From Leptolyngbya sp. 'hensonii' (GTDB lineage Bacteria > Cyanobacteriota > Cyanobacteriia > GCF-001939115), in contig NZ_MQTZ01000017.1 in assembly GCF_001939115.1 (NCBI RefSeq), forward strand, positions 158,647-222,646: a stretch of DNA of 64,000 nt, read 5' to 3'. A program made the position numbers and the translations under genes. Below, in pieces: positions 9,591-17,819 of this stretch. How positions within the stretch are numbered: position 1 is the first letter of the stretch; each line of letters begins with the position of its first letter. The notes under the pieces were generated by a model. The model had not been told where the DNA came from and did no database searches. It saw only the letters and a program-made list of their open reading frames with translations.

Positions 9591-10571
9591 ATGACACGCT
9601 ACAGACACCAATTACCGCAACTTTCGAATAGCCTGTTTATCACTGACGGGGGCCTTGAGACCACCCTCATCTTCCATCAAGGCTGGGATTTACCAGATTT
9701 TGCCGCCTTTGACTTGCTCAAACATCAGACCGGCTATCAAGCCCTGCGACAATACTTCCAGAGCTACGCTGTCCTCGCCCAAACCTATGGGATGGGGCTA
9801 GTCCTGGAAAGCGCCACCTGGCGAGCCAACCCAGACTGGGGCACAAAACTTGGCTATGATCGGGCCACCCTGGCAGAAATGAATCGACGGTCGATCGCCC
9901 TGCTCCATCAAATTCGCACCGAATACGAGACCGTTCGTAGCCCCATGGTGATCAGCGGCTGCCTGGGTCCCCGTGGCGATGGCTACATCCCATCTGAGGC
10001 CATGACCATCGGTGAAGCCGCAGTCTACCACCAGGACCAGATCACCACCTTCTGGGAAGCCGGGGCAGACCTAGTCACGGCCATGACCATGAACTATGTG
10101 GAAGAGGCGATCGGGATTGTCCAGGCGGCCCAGTTCACCGGGATGCCGGTGGCCATTTCCTTCACCGTTGAAACCGATGGAAACCTGCCTACGGGACAGC
10201 CTCTGGCAGATGCGATCGCTCAGGTTGATGCCATTACCGATCAGGGGCCAGCCTATTACATGATCAACTGTGCCCATCCCACCCATTTCGAGGCTTTGTT
10301 GAGCCGGGGTGAGCCCTGGGTAGGGCGGATTCGGGGCCTCCGGGGCAATGCCTCTGCGAAAAGTCACGCGGAACTGAATGAGGCCACAGAGCTGGACGAT
10401 GGCAATCCAGAAGAGTTGGCCCAGCAGTACCGTGACCTGAGAGAGCAATTACCCCATCTGACTATACTGGGAGGATGTTGTGGAACCGATCAGCGCCACA
10501 TTGAGTCTATTTGCAAAGCCTGTGTGCCCCTGGTGTGGACCCATTTCTCCAGCATAGGAGCCTGGATGTGA
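9591..10571 (+). CDS. homocysteine S-methyltransferase family protein
   Basis: A 326-residue TIM-barrel-type zinc methyltransferase family member. ITDGGLETTLIF near the N terminus is the family opening motif. The zinc cysteines are visible in INCAHP and GGCCGT near the C terminus. Family enzymes move a methyl group from S-methylmethionine or related donors to homocysteine. A role in recycling S-adenosylhomocysteine for local methylation would fit, but no SAM methyltransferase is seen nearby. The ATG at 9591 has AGGAG eight bases upstream and is preferred over the GTG at 9582. Confidence 0.9.
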   Translation: MTRYRHQLPQLSNSLFITDGGLETTLIFHQGWDLPDFAAFDLLKHQTGYQALRQYFQSYAVLAQTYGMGLVLESATWRANPDWGTKLGYDRATLAEMNRRSIALLHQIRTEYETVRSPMVISGCLGPRGDGYIPSEAMTIGEAAVYHQDQITTFWEAGADLVTAMTMNYVEEAIGIVQAAQFTGMPVAISFTVETDGNLPTGQPLADAIAQVDAITDQGPAYYMINCAHPTHFEALLSRGEPWVGRIRGLRGNASAKSHAELNEATELDDGNPEELAQQYRDLREQLPHLTILGGCCGTDQRHIESICKACVPLVWTHFSSIGAWM

Positions 10572-10617
10572 GCGATCGTTCCCTCTCAACTTTGGACGCT
10601 GTTTGACCACCCTTGCC

Positions 10618-11640
10618 ATGCAATTTGCAGACTTTTGGTACGTGGCTGCTCTAGAGCGGGACTTGAAACCCAATCGGGTGTTGAGTCGGGTCATTCTGGA
10701 TGAATGGCTGGCTCTATTTCGGGGACCAGACGGGCAGCCCGTTGCCCTGCGCGATCGTTGCCTGCACCGCAACAGCCGCCTCTCCCCTGGCACGGTCTGC
10801 CGGGGCCAACTCCATTGCCCTTACCATGGTTGGGTCTATGACCAGACTGGCACCGTGGTTGCCGTGCCTGCGGAAGGGGACCATTACAGTCCCTCTCCCC
10901 CACGACAGGCCGTTCGCTATGACACCTGTGAACAGGATGGTTACGTTTATGTGCGGCTGGCCCCCTCTCCTCCAGAAGTCTTCCGCCCCTTTGCCCTGCC
11001 GTTCTACCAACAGCCCGGTTGGGAAACAGTCCGTGTGATTAATCGCTTCTCCAACTCTGTCACCAACTGCGCCGAGAACTTCATCGATATTCCCCATACA
11101 GTTTCGGTCCATCCCGGCGTGTTTCGCACCCCCCACCGCCAGAAACTGGACATGACTGTGGAACGGCGCAATGGCTCCGTCTTCGTGGTCTATCGCAACG
11201 AAACCACTAACCTGGGCTGGTATCGCCCCTTTCTCAACTGGAATGGACATCCGATCCAGCATACAGACGAGTTCCACATGCCCAATATCACCAGCGTGGA
11301 GTACAATCTGGGGCCCCGACGCCGACTGTTCATCACCAGCCAATCCATCCCGGAGACCGCAGACTCCACCCTCGTCTATACGGATGTAACATTCAACTAC
11401 GGCCTCTGGAACAAACTGGCCCGCCCTTTTGTTTACTGGACAGCCCAACATATCATTCATCAGGACATGGCCATTTTAGGTCTGCAACAAGAGACGATCG
11501 CCCGCTATGGCCAGCAGTTCTGCCACACGTCTGCCGACACCATTCATGTCTTTGTGGAATCCATTCGCGCCGCGATCGCCCGGGGTCAGGACCCCCGTAC
11601 CCTGCCAAACCAGAGGGTGGAGGTGACCTTCTGGGTATGA
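10618..11640 (+). CDS. Rieske [2Fe-2S] non-haem iron oxygenase, alpha-subunit-like
   Basis: A 340-residue oxygenase-type protein. The Rieske cluster ligands are in CLHRN and CPYHGW about 20 residues apart near the N terminus. The mononuclear iron site is suggested by NFIDIPHTVSVHP, which supplies the two histidines and a nearby Asp. Such enzymes need an electron-donating ferredoxin or reductase, and none is encoded in this cluster. The ATG at 10618 begins MQFADFWYV, a normal start for the family; the TTG at 10603 is less likely. It sits between the methyltransferase-family gene and the fatty-acid hydroxylase-like gene on the same strand. Confidence 0.92.
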   Translation: MQFADFWYVAALERDLKPNRVLSRVILDEWLALFRGPDGQPVALRDRCLHRNSRLSPGTVCRGQLHCPYHGWVYDQTGTVVAVPAEGDHYSPSPPRQAVRYDTCEQDGYVYVRLAPSPPEVFRPFALPFYQQPGWETVRVINRFSNSVTNCAENFIDIPHTVSVHPGVFRTPHRQKLDMTVERRNGSVFVVYRNETTNLGWYRPFLNWNGHPIQHTDEFHMPNITSVEYNLGPRRRLFITSQSIPETADSTLVYTDVTFNYGLWNKLARPFVYWTAQHIIHQDMAILGLQQETIARYGQQFCHTSADTIHVFVESIRAAIARGQDPRTLPNQRVEVTFWV

Positions 11641-11680
11641 CGGTATAGAGAAAGTAGAGAAGTTGAACTATCGCTTTAGT

Positions 11681-11821
11681 ATGTATCAAAAGGGAACGGA
11701 TGGCATGGTGAGAATGGCCACCACCATTATCATGGCTACAGCATCCGTGGTCGTTCTGGCCAATCTCACGCCCGCGATCGTGGATCTAGTGAGAACCCTG
11801 TCCGCAACGCACGGACCGTAA
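11681..11821 (+). CDS. possible 46-residue single-span membrane peptide
   Basis: A short frame in the 200-bp gap between the Rieske and hydroxylase genes. It has an ATG start and TAA stop and encodes one hydrophobic stretch (MATTIIMATASVVVLAN) followed by a short polar tail. The spacing fits the operon, but there is no strong ribosome site. It could be a small membrane partner of the oxygenases or a chance frame. Confidence 0.4.
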   Translation: MYQKGTDGMVRMATTIIMATASVVVLANLTPAIVDLVRTLSATHGP

Positions 11822-11841
11822 GGTTCATCCCAGTTGGTGCC

Positions 11842-12564
11842 ATGGTTATCTTCTTCGCCTTTGTGTCCCTGATCGCTCTGACGCTCGTGCACGATCGCTC
11901 CCTGACTCGCTTCCGCACAAAATCCTGGGAAGATTGGGTGCTGGATCTGGTGGGCCTGGGTCTACAGGGTCTGGTGATTCCCCTGCTGCAGATCACGGTG
12001 GTGTACCGTCTTTACCAAAGCCTCTGGCCCACTTTACAAGGTATTGTCGTCATACCAGGCAGCCTTGCTTTTCTCCTCAGTTTTGTGTTGGTGGATTATC
12101 TCTACTATTGGAACCATCGGCTGCTGCATACCCGCTGGCTCTGGCCCTGGCATCAGGTGCACCACACTGTCACCCAGATGGATGTGCTGGGCACCTCCCG
12201 CAACAGTCTGGGGAGCAGTTTTCTGATTCTGTACCTGTGGGTGCATACCCTGGCCCTCTACCTGCTGCAAGACCCCAGAGGCTACCTGGTCGGGGTGAGT
12301 CTGACCGCAATGTTGGACCTGTGGCGACACAGTGAGCTCAACCCTGCTAGCGATTCACCGGTGGGGGGATTTCTCTCTCCCTGGCTAATTCTGCCCCAGG
12401 ATCATACCCTGCACCATGACCCTACCCTGAGCCCAGGGTATTACGGGGCCAATCTAAAGCTGTGGGACCGGTTGCATGGGACCGATCGGCTCTCCCTCCT
12501 TTCCTCTGCTACCCTGTTCCCTGAGTTACCGTTGATACGCAAGCTGTTCTGGCCCTTTCCATGA
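11842..12564 (+). CDS. fatty acid hydroxylase / sterol desaturase superfamily membrane enzyme
   Basis: A 240-residue integral membrane diiron enzyme. The histidine clusters of the superfamily are all visible: HRLLH, HQVHH and HTLHH, separated by hydrophobic segments. Such enzymes hydroxylate or desaturate lipid-like substrates in the membrane. Its stop overlaps the next start by 4 bp (ATGA), so translation of the two is probably coupled. A hydroxylated fatty acyl or isoprenoid product made together with the Rieske enzyme is plausible but not shown. Confidence 0.9.
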   Translation: MVIFFAFVSLIALTLVHDRSLTRFRTKSWEDWVLDLVGLGLQGLVIPLLQITVVYRLYQSLWPTLQGIVVIPGSLAFLLSFVLVDYLYYWNHRLLHTRWLWPWHQVHHTVTQMDVLGTSRNSLGSSFLILYLWVHTLALYLLQDPRGYLVGVSLTAMLDLWRHSELNPASDSPVGGFLSPWLILPQDHTLHHDPTLSPGYYGANLKLWDRLHGTDRLSLLSSATLFPELPLIRKLFWPFP

Positions 12565-13235
12565 CCTTCCTCAGCCGAATTCTCAGCTTCTTTCCGGCGT
12601 TCGTGCTGGTGACGATCGCAGTTGCTTTTCTCTACCTTTGTATTGCCCCCGGTGTTCTCAGTATCCTGGCCCTGCTGTTTAGCTTCTATGGTTTTCCCCT
12701 GCTCGTCTTCCGCCTGCACAACGTTTTCTATCCCCTGCAAGAAGGGATCAGTGATTTGATCGGGCCGACCTATTCACCCTGGTGGGGTAGTCACCAGATC
12801 CAGAGTTTATACATTGCATTTCCAGCCCTGGAAAGCATCCTCAGACTGATTCCCGGCGCTTTCTCCCTGTGGTTGCGTCTCTGGGGGGCACGCATCGGTC
12901 GATCGGTCTACTGGACCCCCAAACTGGAGATTGCCGATCGCAGCCTGCTGGAGATCGGCGATCGGGTTATCTTTGGCTACCAGATTGCCCTCTGCTCCCA
13001 TATCATCAAACCCCGTCGCCAGAATCTGATGCTGTACGTGCGGCGAATCAAAATCGGCAGTGAGGCATTCCTGGGGTCAGGCTCCTACATCGGTCCAGGG
13101 GTGGAAATTGAGGCTGGAACTTCCGTGCCAATCGCCAGTCACCTGTATCTGAATACAAAAGTCCAGGAAGCCTCGGTAACGGATCAGACAACCTATAGTA
13201 ACGAGACGGATGGAGGAGATGGGGATGATGAGTGA
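12561..13235 (+). CDS. hexapeptide-repeat (left-handed beta-helix) acyltransferase-like protein with N-terminal membrane segments
   Basis: A 224-residue protein. Residues 1-55 form two hydrophobic segments. After about residue 100 there are imperfect hexapeptide turns (GARIGRSVYW, LEIGDRVIFG, IKIGSEAFLG, YIGPGVEIEAG) typical of left-handed beta-helix transferases of the maltose O-acetyltransferase/WcaF type. The substrate is unknown and the helix is short, so activity is uncertain. The 4-bp overlap with the hydroxylase gene supports a joint role. Confidence 0.75.
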   Translation: MTFLSRILSFFPAFVLVTIAVAFLYLCIAPGVLSILALLFSFYGFPLLVFRLHNVFYPLQEGISDLIGPTYSPWWGSHQIQSLYIAFPALESILRLIPGAFSLWLRLWGARIGRSVYWTPKLEIADRSLLEIGDRVIFGYQIALCSHIIKPRRQNLMLYVRRIKIGSEAFLGSGSYIGPGVEIEAGTSVPIASHLYLNTKVQEASVTDQTTYSNETDGGDGDDE

Positions 13236-13275
13236 AAAACCTCTGTTAGCAACTCCACAGGGAGAATCTTAATCC

Positions 13276-14790
13276 TTGTCTCTGGTGGCCTCCCTGCTGA
13301 GAATGGCCCTGGCCCCGGTGGCCCAGGGATTTCATCAGGCTCTGGAGCACCCTCAGCAGGCTCAAGGGAGGGTCCAGCGTCAGATCTGCGATCGCCTCCT
13401 CGCCAGCCAATATGGTCAGGCCCTGGGAGTGCAGTCTGTGGCAGATTGGTCCCAGATCCCGATCGTGGACTATGACGAGATGGCCCCCTGGATCCAGCGA
13501 CAACAGGGCAATACAGCACCTATCCTGACTCCAGAACCCATCCTCTTTTACGAAAAAACGTCGGGGAGTCGGGGACCGGCCAAGTGGATTCCCTACACCC
13601 GATCGCTACGCCGATCTTTTAATCACCTATTCTGCATCTGGGCCCATGATCTGCTCTCCCATGGCCCCCCCTTTGCCAGCGGCAAAGCCTACTTCTGCAT
13701 TTCCCCTCAACTGAATGATCCCCCCTCTGGGGATCTTTCCATCGGTCTAGCAGATGACTCTGAGTATCTCGATCCCTGGCTTCGCTGGCTGCTAAAGCCG
13801 TTTCTGGTGATGCCACCAGGTCTGACCCGGCTCCAAGACCCAGAGCAGTTCAAACATCAGCTCTGTCTGGCCTTACTCCAGGACGTGAATCTGGAAATCA
13901 TTTCCATCTGGAGCCCCAGTTTTTTACAGGTCCTCCTGCATTACATCCAGGCCCACAGAACCGAACTCCAGTCGGAGCTCCAGGGAAAACTCTCCCCCGA
14001 TCGTTTGGGCCTGTTGGGAGCATCCCCCCTCCCTTGGACCACCCTCTGGCCCAAGCTGAAATTGATTTCCTGTTGGGATAGTGTCCATGCTGCTGATCGG
14101 GCCGCAGTGCTGCGCCAACTTTTCCCCGATGTGCTGGTCCAGGGAAAGGGACTGCTGGCCACCGAGGCCCCGATCACGGTGCCGCTGATCCAGGCCAGGG
14201 GCTTTCTGCCGCTGCTGGATGAGGTCTTTCTGGAATTTGCCGATGCCGACAACCGGATTCATCTACTCCATGAGCTGGAGATGGGGACTCCCTACAGTGT
14301 TATTCTTTCCCAGAAGGGAGGACTCTACCGATATCGCCTGGGCGATCGGGTGCGAGCAACCCACCAGTACAAAGCCACACCCTGCCTGGAGTTCCTGGGA
14401 CGCGATCAACCCCTCAGTGATCTGGTGGGGGAGAAGCTCCACGAAGACTTTGTGCGGGATGTTTTGACCACCCTGGATCTCCCTGATACGAGCTACCAGA
14501 GCCTAGTATCAGTGTTACACCCCACACCCCATTACGTCCTGCTCCTGGATCGAGCCTCCCAGCCCCCTGAGAACCTTGCCCGTACCCTCGATCGAGGACT
14601 CTGCCAGTCTTACCAGTATCGTCAGGCCCGTCACCTGGGTCAGCTCACCGCCGCCCAGGTGATCGTGTCTGAGACCATCGCAGCCACGATCGTCCAGGTC
14701 AGACTGCAGCAGGGCCAGAAATGGGGAGATGTGAAACATCCTCTGCTGCTCACCACTCCCCTGCCTCATCTCCCCAGGGATGGACAGTAA
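13276..14790 (+). CDS. GH3-family acyl-acid amido synthetase-like protein
   Basis: A 504-residue adenylate-forming enzyme of the GH3 family. Plant members join acyl acids such as jasmonate or auxin to amino acids through an acyl-AMP. Visible features are the nucleotide-binding motif FYEKTSGSRGPAKWIPYT near residues 92-109, and GGLYRYRLGDRVR further on. The first codon is probably the TTG at 13276 with GGAGA at 13261-13265; later GTG and ATG codons are possible. It ends the plus-strand run and converges on the small gene at 14833. It is a good candidate for amide formation on the product of the upstream oxygenases. Confidence 0.88.
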   Translation: MSLVASLLRMALAPVAQGFHQALEHPQQAQGRVQRQICDRLLASQYGQALGVQSVADWSQIPIVDYDEMAPWIQRQQGNTAPILTPEPILFYEKTSGSRGPAKWIPYTRSLRRSFNHLFCIWAHDLLSHGPPFASGKAYFCISPQLNDPPSGDLSIGLADDSEYLDPWLRWLLKPFLVMPPGLTRLQDPEQFKHQLCLALLQDVNLEIISIWSPSFLQVLLHYIQAHRTELQSELQGKLSPDRLGLLGASPLPWTTLWPKLKLISCWDSVHAADRAAVLRQLFPDVLVQGKGLLATEAPITVPLIQARGFLPLLDEVFLEFADADNRIHLLHELEMGTPYSVILSQKGGLYRYRLGDRVRATHQYKATPCLEFLGRDQPLSDLVGEKLHEDFVRDVLTTLDLPDTSYQSLVSVLHPTPHYVLLLDRASQPPENLARTLDRGLCQSYQYRQARHLGQLTAAQVIVSETIAATIVQVRLQQGQKWGDVKHPLLLTTPLPHLPRDGQ

Positions 14791-14832
14791 ATAGTCCTGC
14801 AGGCCAGGAGATTCCCTGAATTCACCAAATCA

Positions 14833-15216
14833 CTACTTACCCTGATAGTGGATTTTCAACCACTGATTCAGTTCTGTTTCCGTCTCAGCGTAAACGGCTT
14901 CGCCGGTTTGCGGATCATAGGCATACCACCAGTTCCCCCCTGCTTCGTCCATCACCTGACGGACCTGCAGCCCAGCATCGGGGGCGATCGCTTGCATCAG
15001 ACTCCGCCGCAGACGACCCAGTTTTTCGACCAGAGAGGAACCAGCAACCTGGGTCTTCTCAACCACGAGCTGCCGTCGTTCCTGTTCCAACAATTCCAAC
15101 AGTTGCGTATTATTATTCGCTTTAGCAATTTCGGCGCGATGGCTCAGGGAGTCGAGGATATTATTCCGATGTTTATAGGCCAGGGCGAACTGGTTGAAGT
15201 GTAAGAGATTAGCCAT
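14833..15216 (-). CDS. conserved hypothetical protein
   Basis: A 127-residue protein from the ATG at 15216. The frame stays open to 15357, but the extra 47 residues have atypical composition. The central part is highly charged and helical (AEIAKANNNTQLLELLEQER). The end carries GGNWWYAYDPQTGEAVYAET, a WW-like motif seen in small cyanobacterial proteins. I do not recognise a function. It converges with the GH3 gene and is divergent from hemE. Confidence 0.7.
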   Translation of the reverse strand: MANLLHFNQFALAYKHRNNILDSLSHRAEIAKANNNTQLLELLEQERRQLVVEKTQVAGSSLVEKLGRLRRSLMQAIAPDAGLQVRQVMDEAGGNWWYAYDPQTGEAVYAETETELNQWLKIHYQGK

Positions 15217-15585
15217 AAGTGCGCAGCCCAAGGTATTTAATAGACGACAGGAAAAAACTAGATGCATACAAGCATAATGTTTTTCTGTATTTAAAAGTAC
15301 AAAATTTAGCGCTTGTTTGCATTCCTGCCAGAGGGTGAAAATCAATGCAAAACGCAACCTTAACCATGCAAAACCTGCAAGCTAGATCAGGTTCCTATTC
15401 ATCAGCCTTAAACCAGACCGGATCAAGACTTTTTGAATCATATTTTGAACTTCTGTAACAGTCTTCCTGAGCAAAAATGTGTCCCCGCAATCGCTGTATA
15501 ATCTGATCCGGCAACAGGTGTGAAATCCTCATGGGATGTAACATTCACGTTACATAGTTAATATTTTTATCGGAGAACGTTTTCA
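15217..15585. other. 369-bp divergent intergenic region upstream of hemE
   Basis: AT-rich spacer between the 14833 gene (minus) and hemE (plus). A TATAAT box lies at 15497-15502, 84 bp before the hemE ATG, but its upstream hexamer is poor. CGGAGAA at 15572-15578 is a suitable hemE ribosome site. No gene was seen. Confidence 0.5.
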
Positions 15586-16650
15586 ATGGCGACCTTATCT
15601 CAAGTTCCTCATCTTTTGCGGGCTGCCCGTGGTGAAAAAGTCGATCGTCCGCCCGTTTGGATGATGCGTCAGGCAGGTCGCTATATGAAGGTGTATCGAG
15701 ACTTACGAGATAAGTACCCCTCGTTCCGGGAACGTTCGGAAAATCCCGATCTGGCCATTGAAATCTCGCTGCAACCCTTCCGGGCCTTTCAACCCGATGG
15801 GGTGATCCTCTTCTCCGATATTCTGACCCCCCTGCCAGGCATGGGCATCCCTTTTGACATCGTCGAGAGCCGGGGGCCGATCATTGACCCTCCCATCCGC
15901 TCCATGGAGCAGATCGAACAACTCCATGCCCTCGACCCGGAAACTTCCCTCCCCTTCATCCGAACGATTCTCCAAACCCTGCGTCAGGAAGTGGGCAATC
16001 AAGCCACGGTGCTGGGTTTTGTCGGTGCCCCCTGGACTCTGGCCGCCTATGCGATCGAAGGTAAGAGCTCCAAAGATTACGCTGTGATTAAACGGATGGC
16101 TTTCTCAGCTCCTCAGATTTTGCATGCATTTCTGGAAAAGCTAGCGGATGCGATCGCCATTTATGTCCGTTATCAGATTGATTGTGGAGCCCAGGTGGTG
16201 CAGATGTTTGATTCCTGGGCTGGTCAACTGAGTCCTCAAGATTACGATGTCTTTGCACTCCCCTATCAGCAGCGCGTTTTTCGGCAGGTGAAGGCCACCC
16301 ACCCAGACACCCCCCTCATCCTCTATATCAATGGCAGTGCCGGGATTCTGGAACGGATGGCCCAGTCGGGTGCAGATATTGTCAGCGTCGATTGGACTGT
16401 GGATATGGCGGATGCCCGTCGGCGTCTGGGGTCTGAGGTGGGGGTGCAGGGCAATATGGATCCCTGTGCTCTGTTTGGGTCGCAGGATTTCATTCGCGAT
16501 CGGATCTTTGATACGGTGCGGAAGGCGGGCAACCACCGGCATATCTTTAACCTGGGTCATGGGGTGCTGCCCAGCACGCCAGAGGAGAATGTCGCCTTCT
16601 TCTTTGAAACGGCGAAGCAGTTGGATAAATTGCTGGCGATGCCGGTTTAG
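15586..16650 (+). CDS. hemE: uroporphyrinogen decarboxylase
   Basis: Decarboxylates uroporphyrinogen III to coproporphyrinogen III in haem and chlorophyll synthesis. The 354 residues match the family. The N-terminal signature [13 protein letters not shown] is intact, with the catalytic-site Asp in [26 protein letters not shown] and the C-terminal FNLGHGVLP are also characteristic. It is a single gene with its own promoter region and is followed by the epimerase after 160 bp. Confidence 0.97.
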   Translation: MATLSQVPHLLRAARGEKVDRPPVWMMRQAGRYMKVYRDLRDKYPSFRERSENPDLAIEISLQPFRAFQPDGVILFSDILTPLPGMGIPFDIVESRGPIIDPPIRSMEQIEQLHALDPETSLPFIRTILQTLRQEVGNQATVLGFVGAPWTLAAYAIEGKSSKDYAVIKRMAFSAPQILHAFLEKLADAIAIYVRYQIDCGAQVVQMFDSWAGQLSPQDYDVFALPYQQRVFRQVKATHPDTPLILYINGSAGILERMAQSGADIVSVDWTVDMADARRRLGSEVGVQGNMDPCALFGSQDFIRDRIFDTVRKAGNHRHIFNLGHGVLPSTPEENVAFFFETAKQLDKLLAMPV

Positions 16651-16666
16651 CGATCGGCGAGAACAC

Positions 16667-16760
16667 TGCAGAGGCGCGGAGAAGGCAGAGAGGACTTTGC
16701 GTCTGGTGCAGGTAACGGTTGATTAGATAGGGCTAAAATAACCGCAGAGGTGCAGAGGGT
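16667..16760. repeat. degenerate cyanobacterial CGCAGAGG-type interspersed repeat
   Basis: Two imperfect copies of a purine-rich unit lie in the hemE to epimerase gap: CTGCAGAGGCGCGGAG at 16667-16682, continuing to about 16692, and ACCGCAGAGGTGCAGAGGG at 16741-16759. Similar CGCAGAGGCGCAGAG stretches are scattered between genes in many cyanobacterial genomes. It has no coding capacity. Confidence 0.45.
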
Positions 16761-16810
16761 CTGCTCTACACCCTGCGTTTTTTGCTGTTTTGCGGTAGAT
16801 CACTATATCT

Positions 16811-17788
16811 ATGTCCCAACGTATTTTCCTGACTGGTGCGAGTGGCTGTATTGGTCACTATATGGCTGAAGCATTGATTCAAGAAACAGAGGATGAGCTG
16901 TTTTTGTTGGTCAGGAATCCGGATAAATTAAAGTTCGATTACAATGCCCGTCCCGGTATCACCATCCTGCAGGGGGACATGCGGCAGATTGAAGAGTTTG
17001 CTGATTTGCTGCAAACAATGGATGCTGCTGTGCTGGCGGCGACAGCCTGGGGAGATCCTCAAGAGACCTATGACATCAATGTGGTCAAAACGATCCGGCT
17101 GCTGAATCTGCTGAACCCGGAAGTTTGTCAACAGGTGATTTACTTCTCAACTGCCAGTATTCTGGATCGAAATAATGAACCGCTTCAGGCAGCGGGTGAG
17201 ATTGGGACGGACTACATCAAAACAAAATATGCCTGTCATCAACAGTTGGCAAACTTGGCGATCGCACCTCGTCTAACGGTGGTCTTTCCCACCCTGGTCT
17301 TCGGAGGAGATGAGCAGAAGCCTTACTCCCATATCTCTGCCGGTTTGCCGGAGGTGGTTCGCTGGCTCTGGTTAATCCGCTTTCTGGGAGCAGATGGCAG
17401 TTTCCACTTCATCCATGGTCGAGATATTGCCCAGGTCATAAGGTACCTTCTCAAACATCCTGCTGAACCAGGGCCAGATGGGGAGCAGGAGGGAATTCGT
17501 CAGTATGTGCTGGGCAATCAGCGGACTTATGTGAATCAGGCGATCGATGAAGTCTGTGCCTACATGGGTTTACGGACCTATTTTCGGATTCCCCTCTCTT
17601 TCTGGCTGGCCAGCACCCTGATGAAGGTGCTCCGGTTTCAGGTGGCGGAATGGGATTTCTTCTCCCTGCAATACCGGCATTTCACTCACAAAACCGTGAC
17701 GAATCCGGGTACTTTTGGATTGCCGATCTATTGCCCCAACGTTGTTGATTTGTTCAGGGTGAGAGGGATTCCTGCTGCTAAAAAATGA
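16811..17788 (+). CDS. NAD-dependent epimerase/dehydratase (extended SDR)
   Basis: A 325-residue Rossmann enzyme. The nucleotide-binding motif TGASGCIGHYM is at residues 8-18, and the catalytic YxxxK is most likely YIKTK after the Ser of YFSTASI. Such proteins act on nucleotide sugars or on isoprenoid and other lipid substrates. The substrate cannot be read from the sequence. It converges on ccaS, whose stop is about 30 bp away. Confidence 0.87.
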   Translation: MSQRIFLTGASGCIGHYMAEALIQETEDELFLLVRNPDKLKFDYNARPGITILQGDMRQIEEFADLLQTMDAAVLAATAWGDPQETYDINVVKTIRLLNLLNPEVCQQVIYFSTASILDRNNEPLQAAGEIGTDYIKTKYACHQQLANLAIAPRLTVVFPTLVFGGDEQKPYSHISAGLPEVVRWLWLIRFLGADGSFHFIHGRDIAQVIRYLLKHPAEPGPDGEQEGIRQYVLGNQRTYVNQAIDEVCAYMGLRTYFRIPLSFWLASTLMKVLRFQVAEWDFFSLQYRHFTHKTVTNPGTFGLPIYCPNVVDLFRVRGIPAAKK

Positions 17789-17819
17789 CGACATGGGATG
17801 ATTCAGGGTCCAGGGCCAC

